Below, piece by piece: positions 1 to 7,854 of a stretch of 64,000 nt of DNA. The stretch covers positions 1-64,000 of the forward strand of contig CANFHC010000001.1 of assembly GCA_947446575.1 (NCBI GenBank), given 5' to 3'. The notes under the pieces are model-generated. The model was not told the origin of the DNA. It ran no database searches and saw nothing but the letters and a program-made list of their open reading frames with translations. Position numbers and translations under genes: made by a program. This DNA comes from Bacteriovoracaceae bacterium (GTDB taxonomy: Bacteria > Bdellovibrionota > Bacteriovoracia > Bacteriovoracales > Bacteriovoracaceae). Position 1 is the first letter of the stretch; each line of letters starts with the position of its first letter.

Positions 1-156
1 GCCGTGCCTATTTTTATCGCAGCCAATGTCACTGAGATTAATTTTTCAAAACCACCCCATATTCGAGTGGTCGGAATACCTGATGCCCTAGACGAGCTTT
101 TCATTCATACGTTCGCTGCTTACGAAAAGTCTTTCGTTGAGCCGTCTCAGAAATAA
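1..156 (+). CDS. 3' end of an unrecognised protein (cut by window edge)
   Basis: An open frame enters from the left edge and ends with TAA at 154-156, giving 51 residues that finish in EPSQK. The composition is that of a normal soluble protein (alternating hydrophobic and charged stretches, for example IRVVGIPDALDELF). I do not recognise the family. Its start lies outside the window, so length and role cannot be judged. The first repeat copy begins about 30 bases after the stop. Confidence 0.5.
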   Translation, partial: AVPIFIAANVTEINFSKPPHIRVVGIPDALDELFIHTFAAYEKSFVEPSQK

Positions 157-186
157 CTCACTATCTCTAAGTACGACCATAGGAAC

Positions 187-373
187 AATTAGAACACTAT
201 TCTACATTTTTGGAACTACTGAATTCCCCCCTTTAGAGAAAACAGACAATCGCTCCTGCTCATGTCTGCATACATCACATCCTGTGAATAAAGGAACGCC
301 TTGTGGCCACTCTGATAATTTTCTTGAGGGCACTTTTTAAAAAATCTGGTTAAAATGAAATGAACTTACTTAT
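187..373. repeat. 188-bp dispersed repeat, copy 1
   Basis: This stretch is nearly identical to 2335-2522 and, over its right 80 percent, to 7116-7264. The shared block starts at AATTAGAACACTATTC and ends at GAACTTACTTAT. It contains a C-run, a conserved segment around TCTGCATACATCACATCC and an A-run near the right end. No reading frame stays open in all copies, and I see no terminal inverted repeats. The right end runs directly into a histidine-kinase tail (376-519). It could be a miniature mobile element, the scar of a lost element, or a recombination substrate. Confidence 0.85.
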
Positions 374-375
374 TT

Positions 376-519
376 AAGAAAGAAATAGGAAAAGGAACAG
401 GACTAGGATTAAGTATTTGTAGCACCATAATTAAAAACCACAGTGGCAAGTTTTCACTTGAACCAGATACTGCCAATACCACTTTTTCTATTGAATTGCC
501 CTTTTTACAAAATAAATAA
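376..519 (+). pseudogene. C-terminal fragment of a sensor histidine kinase
   Basis: The frame from 376 to the TAA at 517-519 encodes about 47 residues containing GKGTGLGLSI, the G2 box of the HATPase_c ATP-binding domain, followed by the usual short kinase tail ending ELPFLQNK. Sensor, dimerisation domain, phospho-accepting His and N box are all absent: the sequence upstream is the 188-bp repeat. This is therefore the last strand of a kinase whose 5' part was deleted or replaced at the repeat junction. The match to the G2 box is clear; the type of sensor cannot be known. Confidence 0.8.
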
Positions 520-525
520 AAGCAG

Positions 526-705
526 GTGAAGTACTCGGATTTTGTAATACTTATAGTATCGATTTTAATTTTTCTTACTCACTCTCAATGCGACAACTTA
601 TATGACAGGCTACAGTTTGAGCGAAATGTACCACTTATTTTGACCGGTAAGACGCCTACAAGTTCTTTTGAAGGAAGAGTTCTTACCAAGGCCTTTAAAG
701 CCTAA
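526..705 (+). CDS. small secreted or membrane-anchored ORF, uncertain
   Basis: A GTG-initiated frame of 59 codons follows the kinase remnant by six bases. Residues 5-18 form a hydrophobic segment (DFVILIVSILIFLT) followed by HSQC, which could be a poor lipobox or signal peptide end. The remainder is polar. The stop overlaps the last bases of the convergent gene 702-2204 by four bases. There is only a weak purine stretch before the GTG. It may be a real small exported protein, an old second gene of the kinase operon, or chance. Confidence 0.3.
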   Translation: MKYSDFVILIVSILIFLTHSQCDNLYDRLQFERNVPLILTGKTPTSSFEGRVLTKAFKA

Positions 706-2204
706 GGATCCTTTTGGCATTTGCCTTTAGCGTGGGACCAAACAGCTCCAAGAACTGTGCTTTCATTTTCGTATTTAACACATTTTAATCCAACGTCACA
801 TGAATACTCAAATTCTCCGCTAGAGGTTCTCTCTCCATCTTCGTAGAGTGGACAGTTTTGTCCTTGTAAGCCGCGAAGATGACAAGCTCGAAATTTTTCG
901 TTACTACTTTCTTCTGAGCAACGGGCCACATTATTATTTTTTAGAACTGATATCAACTCATTATTAAACCAGTTTGAGCATTGATCATCCGTCGCACATT
1001 TTGTTTTTGGATGAGAAAAAGTAAGTCCTGCGACCATATTTTTCATCATGATATTTAATGAATCTTGAACGGTCATGGTGTTATTTAATTTAGCTTTTAA
1101 AAAATCATTATGGCAAAGTGCCGAAATATATTTAACAGACATACTTTTATTCGCTACAGATTCTGGTAATGCAATTCTTCTAGAAACTAGATTTACAGTA
1201 TTTGAAAATTCTTTAGTGATAGCAGCATCTTCTCCAACCCCCATGAATTTAAATCCTCCTGATCCTTTGTAATCAGTGACAAATTCAAGATTAGTAGAGC
1301 AGGTAAATGAAATATATCTTTTTTTAGCGATACCATTTTCAAGAATTATTTTTCCCGCACGATCACGTTTCCAGTAATCAAAATTACCATCATTCATGAG
1401 TACAGGAGACAGGCTATCAGCCATAATCTCGGCATTAGTTGAATACAGACGTTTAAAACTTATTGAAGGACCAGCTTCCACAGAAGCTCCAAGAAATTCA
1501 AATTTTACTTGTAACGAAATGTTAGCTTCAATTTTTGTAATTGTAGCCGTTTTGATCGCTTGGTGACTAGCAGAAACATATGGGCTGCTTGCTCGATCAG
1601 AAACTAAACTCGAGATCAGTTCTTCAGAAGACTTGTAATCTTGTCTTATGGAATCCTCGATTGATTCTTTTTTAGATTTCAAAGGGCCAACAATCATTTC
1701 TTGATCTTCATTATTTAGAAAAGTTGTTCGTTTAATGACTTCTTTTTTCATAACAGATTCAATCTTTTGCAATTGAACTTCTTCACTCGCGCCACCGGCA
1801 TCAATAGAATCCAAAGTTAAATTGGCCAAAGAAAGTAATTCATTTCTTAATTCAGGTGCAGCCAACTCAAGATCCTTTTCCATATTTGTTTTGATTTCTT
1901 CTCGAGCGAGTTCTGAACTCATTTTATTTTCAAGAGCTGCTTTATAAGCTTGGACCACTTGCATCCGGATTTTATCGGCTAAAAGATTTGTTTCTTTCTT
2001 TGCACGAGCATCAATTGATAGGCCCTTAGCTTCGTAGTTCAATTCTCTTTGATAAGCATCAAAGGCCAAGTTCGAAATTTTATTTTGTAATTTAAGTAGG
2101 GAATCTACACGCATTTGCTTTTGCTTAAAACTCACATCTGCATAACTACTAAAACTAGTAGCTGAGATGAAGACCGCTAAAACCAGTAAACGTGAATAAG
2201 ACAT
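702..2204 (-). CDS. secreted coiled-coil-rich orphan protein
   Basis: 500 residues with a clear Sec signal peptide (SYSRLLVLAVFISATSFSSYA, cut before DVSF). Residues 25-220 are rich in Lys, Glu and Ala with heptad-like spacing, suggesting an alpha-helical region. The C-terminal third carries about ten cysteines in a pattern consistent with disulfides (CHNDF, CATDDQCSNWF, CSEES, CHLRGLQGQNC, YSCDVGLKC), so the protein is likely folded in the periplasm or outside the cell. AAGGAG precedes ATG by five bases. I recognise no family. It stands alone between two repeat copies, which fits accessory DNA. Confidence 0.8.
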   Translation of the reverse strand: MSYSRLLVLAVFISATSFSSYADVSFKQKQMRVDSLLKLQNKISNLAFDAYQRELNYEAKGLSIDARAKKETNLLADKIRMQVVQAYKAALENKMSSELAREEIKTNMEKDLELAAPELRNELLSLANLTLDSIDAGGASEEVQLQKIESVMKKEVIKRTTFLNNEDQEMIVGPLKSKKESIEDSIRQDYKSSEELISSLVSDRASSPYVSASHQAIKTATITKIEANISLQVKFEFLGASVEAGPSISFKRLYSTNAEIMADSLSPVLMNDGNFDYWKRDRAGKIILENGIAKKRYISFTCSTNLEFVTDYKGSGGFKFMGVGEDAAITKEFSNTVNLVSRRIALPESVANKSMSVKYISALCHNDFLKAKLNNTMTVQDSLNIMMKNMVAGLTFSHPKTKCATDDQCSNWFNNELISVLKNNNVARCSEESSNEKFRACHLRGLQGQNCPLYEDGERTSSGEFEYSCDVGLKCVKYENESTVLGAVWSHAKGKCQKDP

Positions 2205-2334
2205 AAAAACTCCTTTTCTGGGGCAGTGTTAGTATATGGCTTTTCTTGGTCCGAAGGGCCTGCTGTGTAGATTTTACAGATAGGTAATAAGTACATATTT
2301 ACTGAGTCTTAGGTCGTTAAATGACTATAGTTGA

Positions 2335-2522
2335 AATTAGAACACTATTCTACTTTTTTGGAAATACTGAATTCCCCTCTTTAGAGAAACAGACAATCAC
2401 TCCTGCTTATGTCTGCATACATCACATCCTGTGAATAAAGGAACGCCTTGTGGCCACTCTGATAATTTTCTTGAGGGCACTTTTTAAAAAAATCTGGTTA
2501 TAATGAAATGAACTTACTTATA
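2335..2522. repeat. 188-bp dispersed repeat, copy 2
   Basis: This is the full-length second copy, in the same orientation as the others. It differs from copy 1 by scattered substitutions and by one or two bases in the C- and A-runs, so the copies are not freshly duplicated. The 130 bases to its left (2205-2334) are the upstream region of the secreted-protein gene and show nothing else. To its right is a short in-frame stretch with an internal stop (2524-2619) that may be another gene tail. Confidence 0.85.
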
Positions 2523-2523
2523 T

Positions 2524-2619
2524 AGTGATGTTTTAAAAAATGAACTGGAAACTTTTTCGCTTTAGTCGCCAAATATTTCGAAACTTTTCACAGACTGGCT
2601 GACTTCACTTAATGATTAA
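2524..2619 (+). pseudogene. possible 3' gene remnant beside repeat copy 2
   Basis: Reading on from the repeat, one frame gives SDVLKNELETFSL, a TAG, then SPNISKLFTDWLTSLND and TAA. The residue use looks protein-like on both sides of the TAG. With the kinase tail at copy 1 and the tail at copy 3, this makes a gene 3' end at the same side of each repeat copy. It is short and unrecognised, so chance is a real alternative. Confidence 0.25.
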
Positions 2620-5114
2620 TTTAATTTTTTTCTGTCTTTAAATTCACGCTCCCTTTGAGATCCGTCTGAAAGACCGTATTTCTCCAAAACACCAATGTGA
2701 CTGATAATATCACTGGTTAGATTTCCATTTTGATATAATATCAATTGCACATAACCCAATATTTTTTTCGATAACTCTTCTTTTCTTTCATAAAGCGCTT
2801 CAAAGCGCATCTCCCCCACCCCCAGCTCAATCAATGACGGAATAAGTTTTGCGGCCGACTGCGGAGTTGCATTAAACATCGTATTACGGCACTCCTGATC
2901 GGCCTTTATCTGATGATGATTTCCAAATTGATCTTTCAATTCCAGTCGGTGCTTTTCACAAGGCTTTCCACAATCTTTAAAACTCGATCCTTTGCTCATA
3001 AAGGCTGCAAACACACAATGTTCCATATGAAACGACGGCATATACTGGTGAGTGGTGACTTCAACTTTAGCTGCATCGGTATGGCGTATAAGATCCATTA
3101 ACTGAGCCGAACTCAAATCGTATGAAGCACAAAGTGTACTTAGTTTTTTATTGAAAAAATAATTGGCCGTCATTGAATTGGTAACATTTAAACTAAAGTC
3201 ACCGCGAAGTTCAAAATTTTTATCCTGAAAATAAGACACGGCTCCTAGATTGCGGCAAAGAACTATATCTGGATTTGCACGCTCGATAATTTTAAAATTG
3301 TAATACTCATTAGGTTTTAAAATTCGAGTCGTGGCAATTCCTACTTTTATACCTTTCGTTTTTAACAAGGCAACGGATTCAGCATAACCTTTACCAAATT
3401 CATAATCTAAATAAACAACACCGAGAGTGTCTCCCAGTTTTTCATAAAATTCCAGGAAGTCTGTGACCTGATCCATTTCCCTAAGCATGACGTTCAATCT
3501 AGTCTGTTCTTTACTTTGATGGGCCACAACCGGGTGGCTCGGCTCACCAATGACGATCGCCTCTCGTGCGACTCTTTTTTCCATTAACTTTTCAGTGAAT
3601 TCACGACGAACTTTTTTAAGAATTTTCTGGTGAATATAAAATGATTTTTTTGCAGTTAATGAAAACTCATCCAGGATGAAGCACGTTCCCCCCAGAGCTC
3701 CCAGTTCTTCAGACAGGGCCCATTTTGTTATCGGATTCGCTTTAGAAACTTCAACAATTTCGTCATCAGAGCTCTTCACCGTAACAATATTTTGTCCATC
3801 ACTCACTGTGACGACAAGCGGAGATCCGATAACGGCCTCAACTAAAATGCTGACGGGAATTCTTTTTTTTGAATTTTTATCGGTATAAGAAAGTGTTAAT
3901 TTTTTTTCAATAATTGCATCGTGATTAAAATAAACCAGAAAGCCATTTTGAATCGATGACAAATTAAATTCTTTACCAAAAGTCAGTTCGTAACTATTGT
4001 TATTAATTTTTCGAACACCGTAGAGATTTCCCCCTACTTCTGTTTTTTTCCCTAGAAGGGCCCCGGCAATTAACAAACCATCACCATTTTTTAAATGAGG
4101 GTAATTAACTTCAACTACAACGGATTTTGGTTTAATTTTAGTAACGATTCCAATTTCAACTCCCCGGTGAGCTCCAAATTTTCCATCAACTAATTTTTGA
4201 TGATCCACTCCATGAAGCCATCCGGAAAAAAATCCACGAGAATAAGTCAAACCCATCTCAGTTTTTGCTGAATCAATTTCTTTTTCTGATAAATTCGCCC
4301 CACCTATTGCGTGATCAATGGCCTCACGATAATTTTTAGCGGCCGATGCAACGTACTCGGGGGTCTTCAGCCTTCCTTCGACTTTGAAACTTTCAATTCC
4401 AATGTTTAGCAGCTCGGGAATCTCGGCTATACCGCAAAGGTCTTTTGGAGAAACGAGATATTTCACATCCCCTAGCTCACGCTTTTGTCCATCGACGATC
4501 ATTTCATATTCCAGACGACAGCTTTGGGCGCACTGGCCGCGGTTGGCACTTCGGCCGCCAATACTTTCAGATGTAAAACACTGCCCCGAATAAGCGACAC
4601 AGAGGGCACCGTGAACGAAGACTTCAAGCTCACATTCGGTTTTTTCTTTAATGGCACGCATTTCTGAAAGACTAACTTCTCTGCCTAAAACAAATCTTTT
4701 TATTTTTAAATCAGAAAGTAAACTCATGGCCTCGTGATTGGTGACTGTCATTTGAGTTGAGCCGTGAATGATCTGGTTTGGCGCCATTTCTCTCACCAGT
4801 TTTGCCAGCCCCACGTCCTGAACAATTAAAGCATCAGGCGCTAAAGGAAGTACTTCTTGCAATAGCTTAACGACGTCTTCGATCTCTTCTTGATAGATAA
4901 CAACGTTGAACGCGAGGTTGACTCTTACACCATATAAGTGACAGGTATCGATCATTTCTTTTAATTCTGTGACGGAAAAATCGGTGGTGCGGCCACGGGC
5001 ATTGAAGTGTGGCATCCCGACATAAATTGCATCTGCGCCATTGTGAATGGCGGCAAGGCACATATTCATGTTCCCAACTGGAAGAAGTAGTTCACTTTTT
5101 TGATTCTTAGACAT
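2616..5114 (-). CDS. U32-family protein (RlhA-like hydroxylase/peptidase family)
   Basis: 832 residues from ATG at 5114; an in-frame TTG at 5132 would add six residues, but neither start has a strong ribosome site. The N-terminal half is the U32 domain: SELLLPVGN, then the signature GGRSANRGQCAQSCRLEYE with its cysteines near residues 185-200. A DUF3656-like middle follows, and a second U32-like part has HCVFAAFMS, CGKPCEKHR and ECRNTMFN. Characterised relatives (E. coli RlhA and TrhP) use prephenate-dependent hydroxylation of rRNA or tRNA and probably bind an Fe-S cluster through these cysteines. The ~830-residue, two-module form is common outside enterobacteria. The RNA target here is inference. 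Confidence 0.9.
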   Translation of the reverse strand: MSKNQKSELLLPVGNMNMCLAAIHNGADAIYVGMPHFNARGRTTDFSVTELKEMIDTCHLYGVRVNLAFNVVIYQEEIEDVVKLLQEVLPLAPDALIVQDVGLAKLVREMAPNQIIHGSTQMTVTNHEAMSLLSDLKIKRFVLGREVSLSEMRAIKEKTECELEVFVHGALCVAYSGQCFTSESIGGRSANRGQCAQSCRLEYEMIVDGQKRELGDVKYLVSPKDLCGIAEIPELLNIGIESFKVEGRLKTPEYVASAAKNYREAIDHAIGGANLSEKEIDSAKTEMGLTYSRGFFSGWLHGVDHQKLVDGKFGAHRGVEIGIVTKIKPKSVVVEVNYPHLKNGDGLLIAGALLGKKTEVGGNLYGVRKINNNSYELTFGKEFNLSSIQNGFLVYFNHDAIIEKKLTLSYTDKNSKKRIPVSILVEAVIGSPLVVTVSDGQNIVTVKSSDDEIVEVSKANPITKWALSEELGALGGTCFILDEFSLTAKKSFYIHQKILKKVRREFTEKLMEKRVAREAIVIGEPSHPVVAHQSKEQTRLNVMLREMDQVTDFLEFYEKLGDTLGVVYLDYEFGKGYAESVALLKTKGIKVGIATTRILKPNEYYNFKIIERANPDIVLCRNLGAVSYFQDKNFELRGDFSLNVTNSMTANYFFNKKLSTLCASYDLSSAQLMDLIRHTDAAKVEVTTHQYMPSFHMEHCVFAAFMSKGSSFKDCGKPCEKHRLELKDQFGNHHQIKADQECRNTMFNATPQSAAKLIPSLIELGVGEMRFEALYERKEELSKKILGYVQLILYQNGNLTSDIISHIGVLEKYGLSDGSQREREFKDRKKLN

Positions 5115-5199
5115 AAACTTGTTGTAATTCAATTAACTCATTATGAGGAGCCTATAGGTAAAATTAGAGCACTAATTTTAAAACTTATCAATGCCTGGG

Positions 5200-5700
5200 T
5201 TAATTTTGTAAAAAAGCATCTTCGGTTTTTTTATCATCGATAATCACTTTTAGCACGTGATCTTGAGTTTCACTCCACTCTCCTTTAGTATTTTCACAAT
5301 TAACTTCTTTTCCACTTTTTGTTTTAAAAAGTACAATTCTCGGTTGAGCTAGCATATCAAAAACATGACAGACATGTTTTTCGTTTTCCCATGTGTGAGC
5401 GAATATATACATTTCATCTTTAGAAAGAGTAACCCGTGGCTTAAGCGAAAACTCAATATCGTTAATTTCTAATTCAGGTTGTCCCTTTATTTGGTAGAAT
5501 CCTTTCCAACCATAATCTTCAGATTCGTAAGTTGGACCTTCAACGTAAGTTCGTCCTTCGTAAAAAACCATCCCCAATCTTTTAGGGCCTTGTAGAACAC
5601 TTGTTACTTTAGATCTACCGCCATGCTTATTTGAATAAGCTTGTGTCCCCAATAAAAAGGGCATTATTGATAAGAGAAGAATTGCGGCATTGATTTTCAT
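5200..5700 (-). CDS. secreted orphan protein, 166 aa
   Basis: A signal peptide (MKINAAILLLSIMPFLLGTQA) is followed by a ~145-residue mature part rich in beta-type sequence, with two cysteines (HVCHVF and VNCENT) that could form a disulfide. No family is recognised. There is no ribosome binding site; instead TAAAAT lies exactly six bases upstream of ATG, as expected for a -10 element of a leaderless transcript. It is separated from the U32 gene by 85 bases. Confidence 0.75.
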   Translation of the reverse strand: MKINAAILLLSIMPFLLGTQAYSNKHGGRSKVTSVLQGPKRLGMVFYEGRTYVEGPTYESEDYGWKGFYQIKGQPELEINDIEFSLKPRVTLSKDEMYIFAHTWENEKHVCHVFDMLAQPRIVLFKTKSGKEVNCENTKGEWSETQDHVLKVIIDDKKTEDAFLQN

Positions 5701-5907
5701 TTGTTTATTTTAAAACACTTTTTTTAAAAATTAGTATTTAGTTTTGCTGAAACAAATTTTAATATTGATTGCAGGCAGATAGCTACTCAAATACCCTCCT
5801 TCGCGATGCCACTTTTTTGTGGATACCATTCATTCAAATACTGGCCCTAGGTGTTTGAAATAACTAATTCCCCTTATCAAAATAAAATAATCATTTACAA
5901 TAAAAGA

Positions 5908-6552
5908 ATGAATAAATTAATCCTTTCCCTTCTACTAATAACTTTAATATTACCCACTGTTTTTTCTGCTGAAAAAAATAATTTTGATTATATCGTTGGA
6001 GCTAAAGACAGCTCTATCGACATGCTGATTAAGGCTACCAAAATGCTAGAAGATGGAAAAATTTCAAAAGATAAATATATCGAGGTGGCAAAAGAAGTGA
6101 GTAAAATGGCAGAATACTCCAAAAAAACAGTGGCCGCTGCTCCTAAAAAAATAACTGATGAGCAATTAAAGAAACTAAACGAAGAAAGAGTTCAAAATAA
6201 ATTAAAACCAATTGATGATGTAGATCTTGTTGAAGAAACTATTCAAAATGAATTAGATCATAGAGTAGAAATTAATCTACAAAATAGGAAAGACAAAAAA
6301 CCTCCACTTCCCGCAATGCCAATAATGGAAAAACTTGGAGCCTTAAATTCAGATCGTGAGAGTAAAAGACAAAATAGCATTAAGAACTCTCAAAGTGCTG
6401 ATTCAATGGCCAACGAAGTCGCTGGTCGAAAAAGTGGTATTTTAGAAATTTATAAATCTTATAATAAAAAAATTGACGATAAAAAACTAGACGAACTTAC
6501 TAAAAGTGAAAAAACGTTAAGTGAAATTATAAAAGAAATGAATCAAAATTAA
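5908..6552 (+). CDS. secreted Lys/Glu-rich orphan protein
   Basis: The start at 5908 is chosen because it begins a proper signal peptide (MNKLILSLLLITLILPTVFSA, cut before EKNN); the in-frame ATG at 5851 would place 19 polar residues before it. The 214-residue product is highly charged and mostly helical in composition, without cysteines or recognisable domains. TACAAT (5896-5901) sits six bases before ATG with TTATCA 16 bases further upstream, and there is no ribosome site, so the transcript may be leaderless. The stop abuts the ygiQ remnant on the other strand. Confidence 0.7.
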   Translation: MNKLILSLLLITLILPTVFSAEKNNFDYIVGAKDSSIDMLIKATKMLEDGKISKDKYIEVAKEVSKMAEYSKKTVAAAPKKITDEQLKKLNEERVQNKLKPIDDVDLVEETIQNELDHRVEINLQNRKDKKPPLPAMPIMEKLGALNSDRESKRQNSIKNSQSADSMANEVAGRKSGILEIYKSYNKKIDDKKLDELTKSEKTLSEIIKEMNQN

Positions 6553-7117
6553 TCAAATAGCTCTTTAGTTAAATCAAATAATTTTTGCTTCGCTAAGTAA
6601 TTCTTAACAAAAGTTTTGTTATCAGGCTTATACCAGAAGAAAAAAGTTTTATGCTTTGTTTTATCATCAAGACTGATAGCAGTCTTAACTTCTTTAAGTG
6701 TATATGGATGATACCCAGAAAAATAAATTTCAGTGGCAACTGTCATTGGTGTTGGAGTGAAATCCTGAACCGGCTCTAGCCTATAACCAAATTTTTTAGT
6801 TTTAATTGCTAAACGAGCCAGGAGCAACTTTAAGCCGTCCGGAAATATGATGAGTGATTAACTGCTCTACATACTCTTCGTCTTTTTTTGGATCAAGAGA
6901 GCGCTCATTAAACATTAAATCGTAACGAAGCCCTGAGCTCACAAATGCTTTTTTTTTACTTTCGGATGAGCGGCTACCTCGCGATAGAGCTCAGTCATCT
7001 TTTGTGGATTAGCATCAAGATTTTTGCAAATCACCGGTTGCACACACGATGGAGCTGCACACTTGTCACATAAATCTTGATCTATTCCTTTCATCTGATA
7101 CATATTAGCGGAAGGCC
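6549..7117 (-). pseudogene. ygiQ: ygiQ (radical SAM protein) remnant, frameshifted and deleted
   Basis: Three pieces match the C-terminal half of the YgiQ family in order: GGPSANMYQMKG with CAAPSCVQPVIC (about 7117-6960); GLRYDLMFNERSLDP to HHISGRLKVAP (6947-6850); and RLEPVQDFTPTPMTVATEIYF to FFFWYKP (6827-6549). Piece 1 to 2 is broken by a frameshift in an A-run near 6951-6959. Between pieces 2 and 3 about 60 residues are missing and the frame changes. The whole N-terminus with the radical-SAM cysteines is gone, replaced by repeat copy 3 at a G-run inside GGP. The gene cannot make an active enzyme. Confidence 0.92.
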
Positions 7118-7264
7118 CCCCCTTTAGAGAAAACAGACAATCGCTCCTGCTCATGTCTGCATACATCACATCCTGTGAATTAAGGAGCGCCTTGTGGCCA
7201 CTCTGATAATTTTATTGAGGGAACTTTTAAAAAAATCTGGTTATAATGAAATGAACTTACTTAT
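7116..7264. repeat. 188-bp dispersed repeat, copy 3 (left-truncated)
   Basis: This copy aligns with the right ~149 bases of copies 1 and 2. Its left end stops at the C-run, which is also the GG of the GGP motif in the ygiQ remnant, so the junction falls in shared homopolymer. Its right end at CTTACTTAT runs into another 3' gene fragment (7268-7315). On the minus strand the repeat reads in frame into ygiQ, producing a chimeric 76-codon ORF that I regard as accidental. Confidence 0.85.
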
Positions 7265-7267
7265 TTA

Positions 7268-7315
7268 AATGCTGGTCAGTTAGTAACGGAATATTATTGG
7301 AAAATTAAACCATAA
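7268..7315 (+). pseudogene. 3' tail of a lost gene (NAGQLVTEYYWKIKP)
   Basis: Immediately right of repeat copy 3, one frame encodes NAGQLVTEYYWKIKP and TAA. It is followed after 25 bases by a terminator hairpin with a T-run (7341-7370). A short coding tail plus its terminator, with no 5' part, is what remains when the upstream portion of a gene is deleted. The family cannot be told from 15 residues. Confidence 0.45.
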
Positions 7316-7340
7316 TACCAAACTAGATTACCTAACTAAT

Positions 7341-7370
7341 AAAGAGCCTTTTTAGGCCCTTTATTTTTTT
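7341..7370 (+). terminator. rho-independent terminator
   Basis: AAAGAGCC (7341-7348) pairs with GGCCCTTT (7355-7362) with one mismatch, followed by ATTTTTTT. It serves the lost gene whose tail ends at 7315 and insulates the following operon. Confidence 0.7.
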
Positions 7371-7395
7371 AAAAGATAATTTAATATATTAGTCT

Positions 7396-7854
7396 ATGAC
7401 AAAATTAATATCAGAATGTATTTCAAGCGATACTTTTAACTCCGGATTTGGTTACAAAATTGTCGTTAGAAATGAAACCAGTCGCACCCAAATCGACAAG
7501 CCTGAATTAATCGCTATTAAAGAATTAAAGGAGAATGGAATCATTTTAGAAATGCCCAGTAACTCCTGTCAAAAAAGTCATAATTTAAGTCTCTTTTTTT
7601 TAAATCCAGAGACATTGCCAGCAAAAATAAAAATCCCAGATACTGGGCGATACAAAGAAGCTGTCATGGAAGTCATAACTAAAGTTGAGCATATAGAAGT
7701 TAATGAAAATAAAAAAAATACTATTTACGTTGAAATGACTTTTAGTCAAATCGATATTAAGCGCTGGAAAAAAATCATGGAACTCTATCATGCCAATCAA
7801 GAAAAAATAGATGGTATGCTACTTAATCAATTTCGTCGACGAGAAGAAGGATGA
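7396..7854 (+). CDS. PilZ-like small protein, family uncertain
   Basis: 152 residues, cytoplasmic, no signal peptide. The order of strands (YKIVVRNETSR, ENGIILEMPSN, HNLSLFFL) resembles a degenerate PilZ fold, in which an Arg-containing strand is followed by a short beta hairpin, but the c-di-GMP-binding residues (RxxxR and D/NxSxxG) are not evident. It overlaps the next gene by four bases (ATGA), so the two are translationally coupled and probably act together. TATATT lies five bases before ATG and there is no ribosome site, suggesting a leaderless start. PilZ membership is a weak inference. Confidence 0.6.
   Translation: MTKLISECISSDTFNSGFGYKIVVRNETSRTQIDKPELIAIKELKENGIILEMPSNSCQKSHNLSLFFLNPETLPAKIKIPDTGRYKEAVMEVITKVEHIEVNENKKNTIYVEMTFSQIDIKRWKKIMELYHANQEKIDGMLLNQFRRREEG

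Noticed and set aside
137-340. 67-codon ORF covering repeat copy 1
   Set aside because: The frame is not open in copies 2 and 3, so the repeat is not coding in this sense.
2616-5114. Collagen-degrading virulence peptidase
   Set aside because: Although named U32 peptidase, the cysteine motifs fit the RNA-hydroxylation branch better; proteolytic activity is not supported.
6939-7169. 76-codon ORF on the minus strand spanning the repeat and ygiQ
   Set aside because: It joins repeat sequence to a ygiQ fragment by chance at the G-run and ends at a frameshift; not a natural protein.
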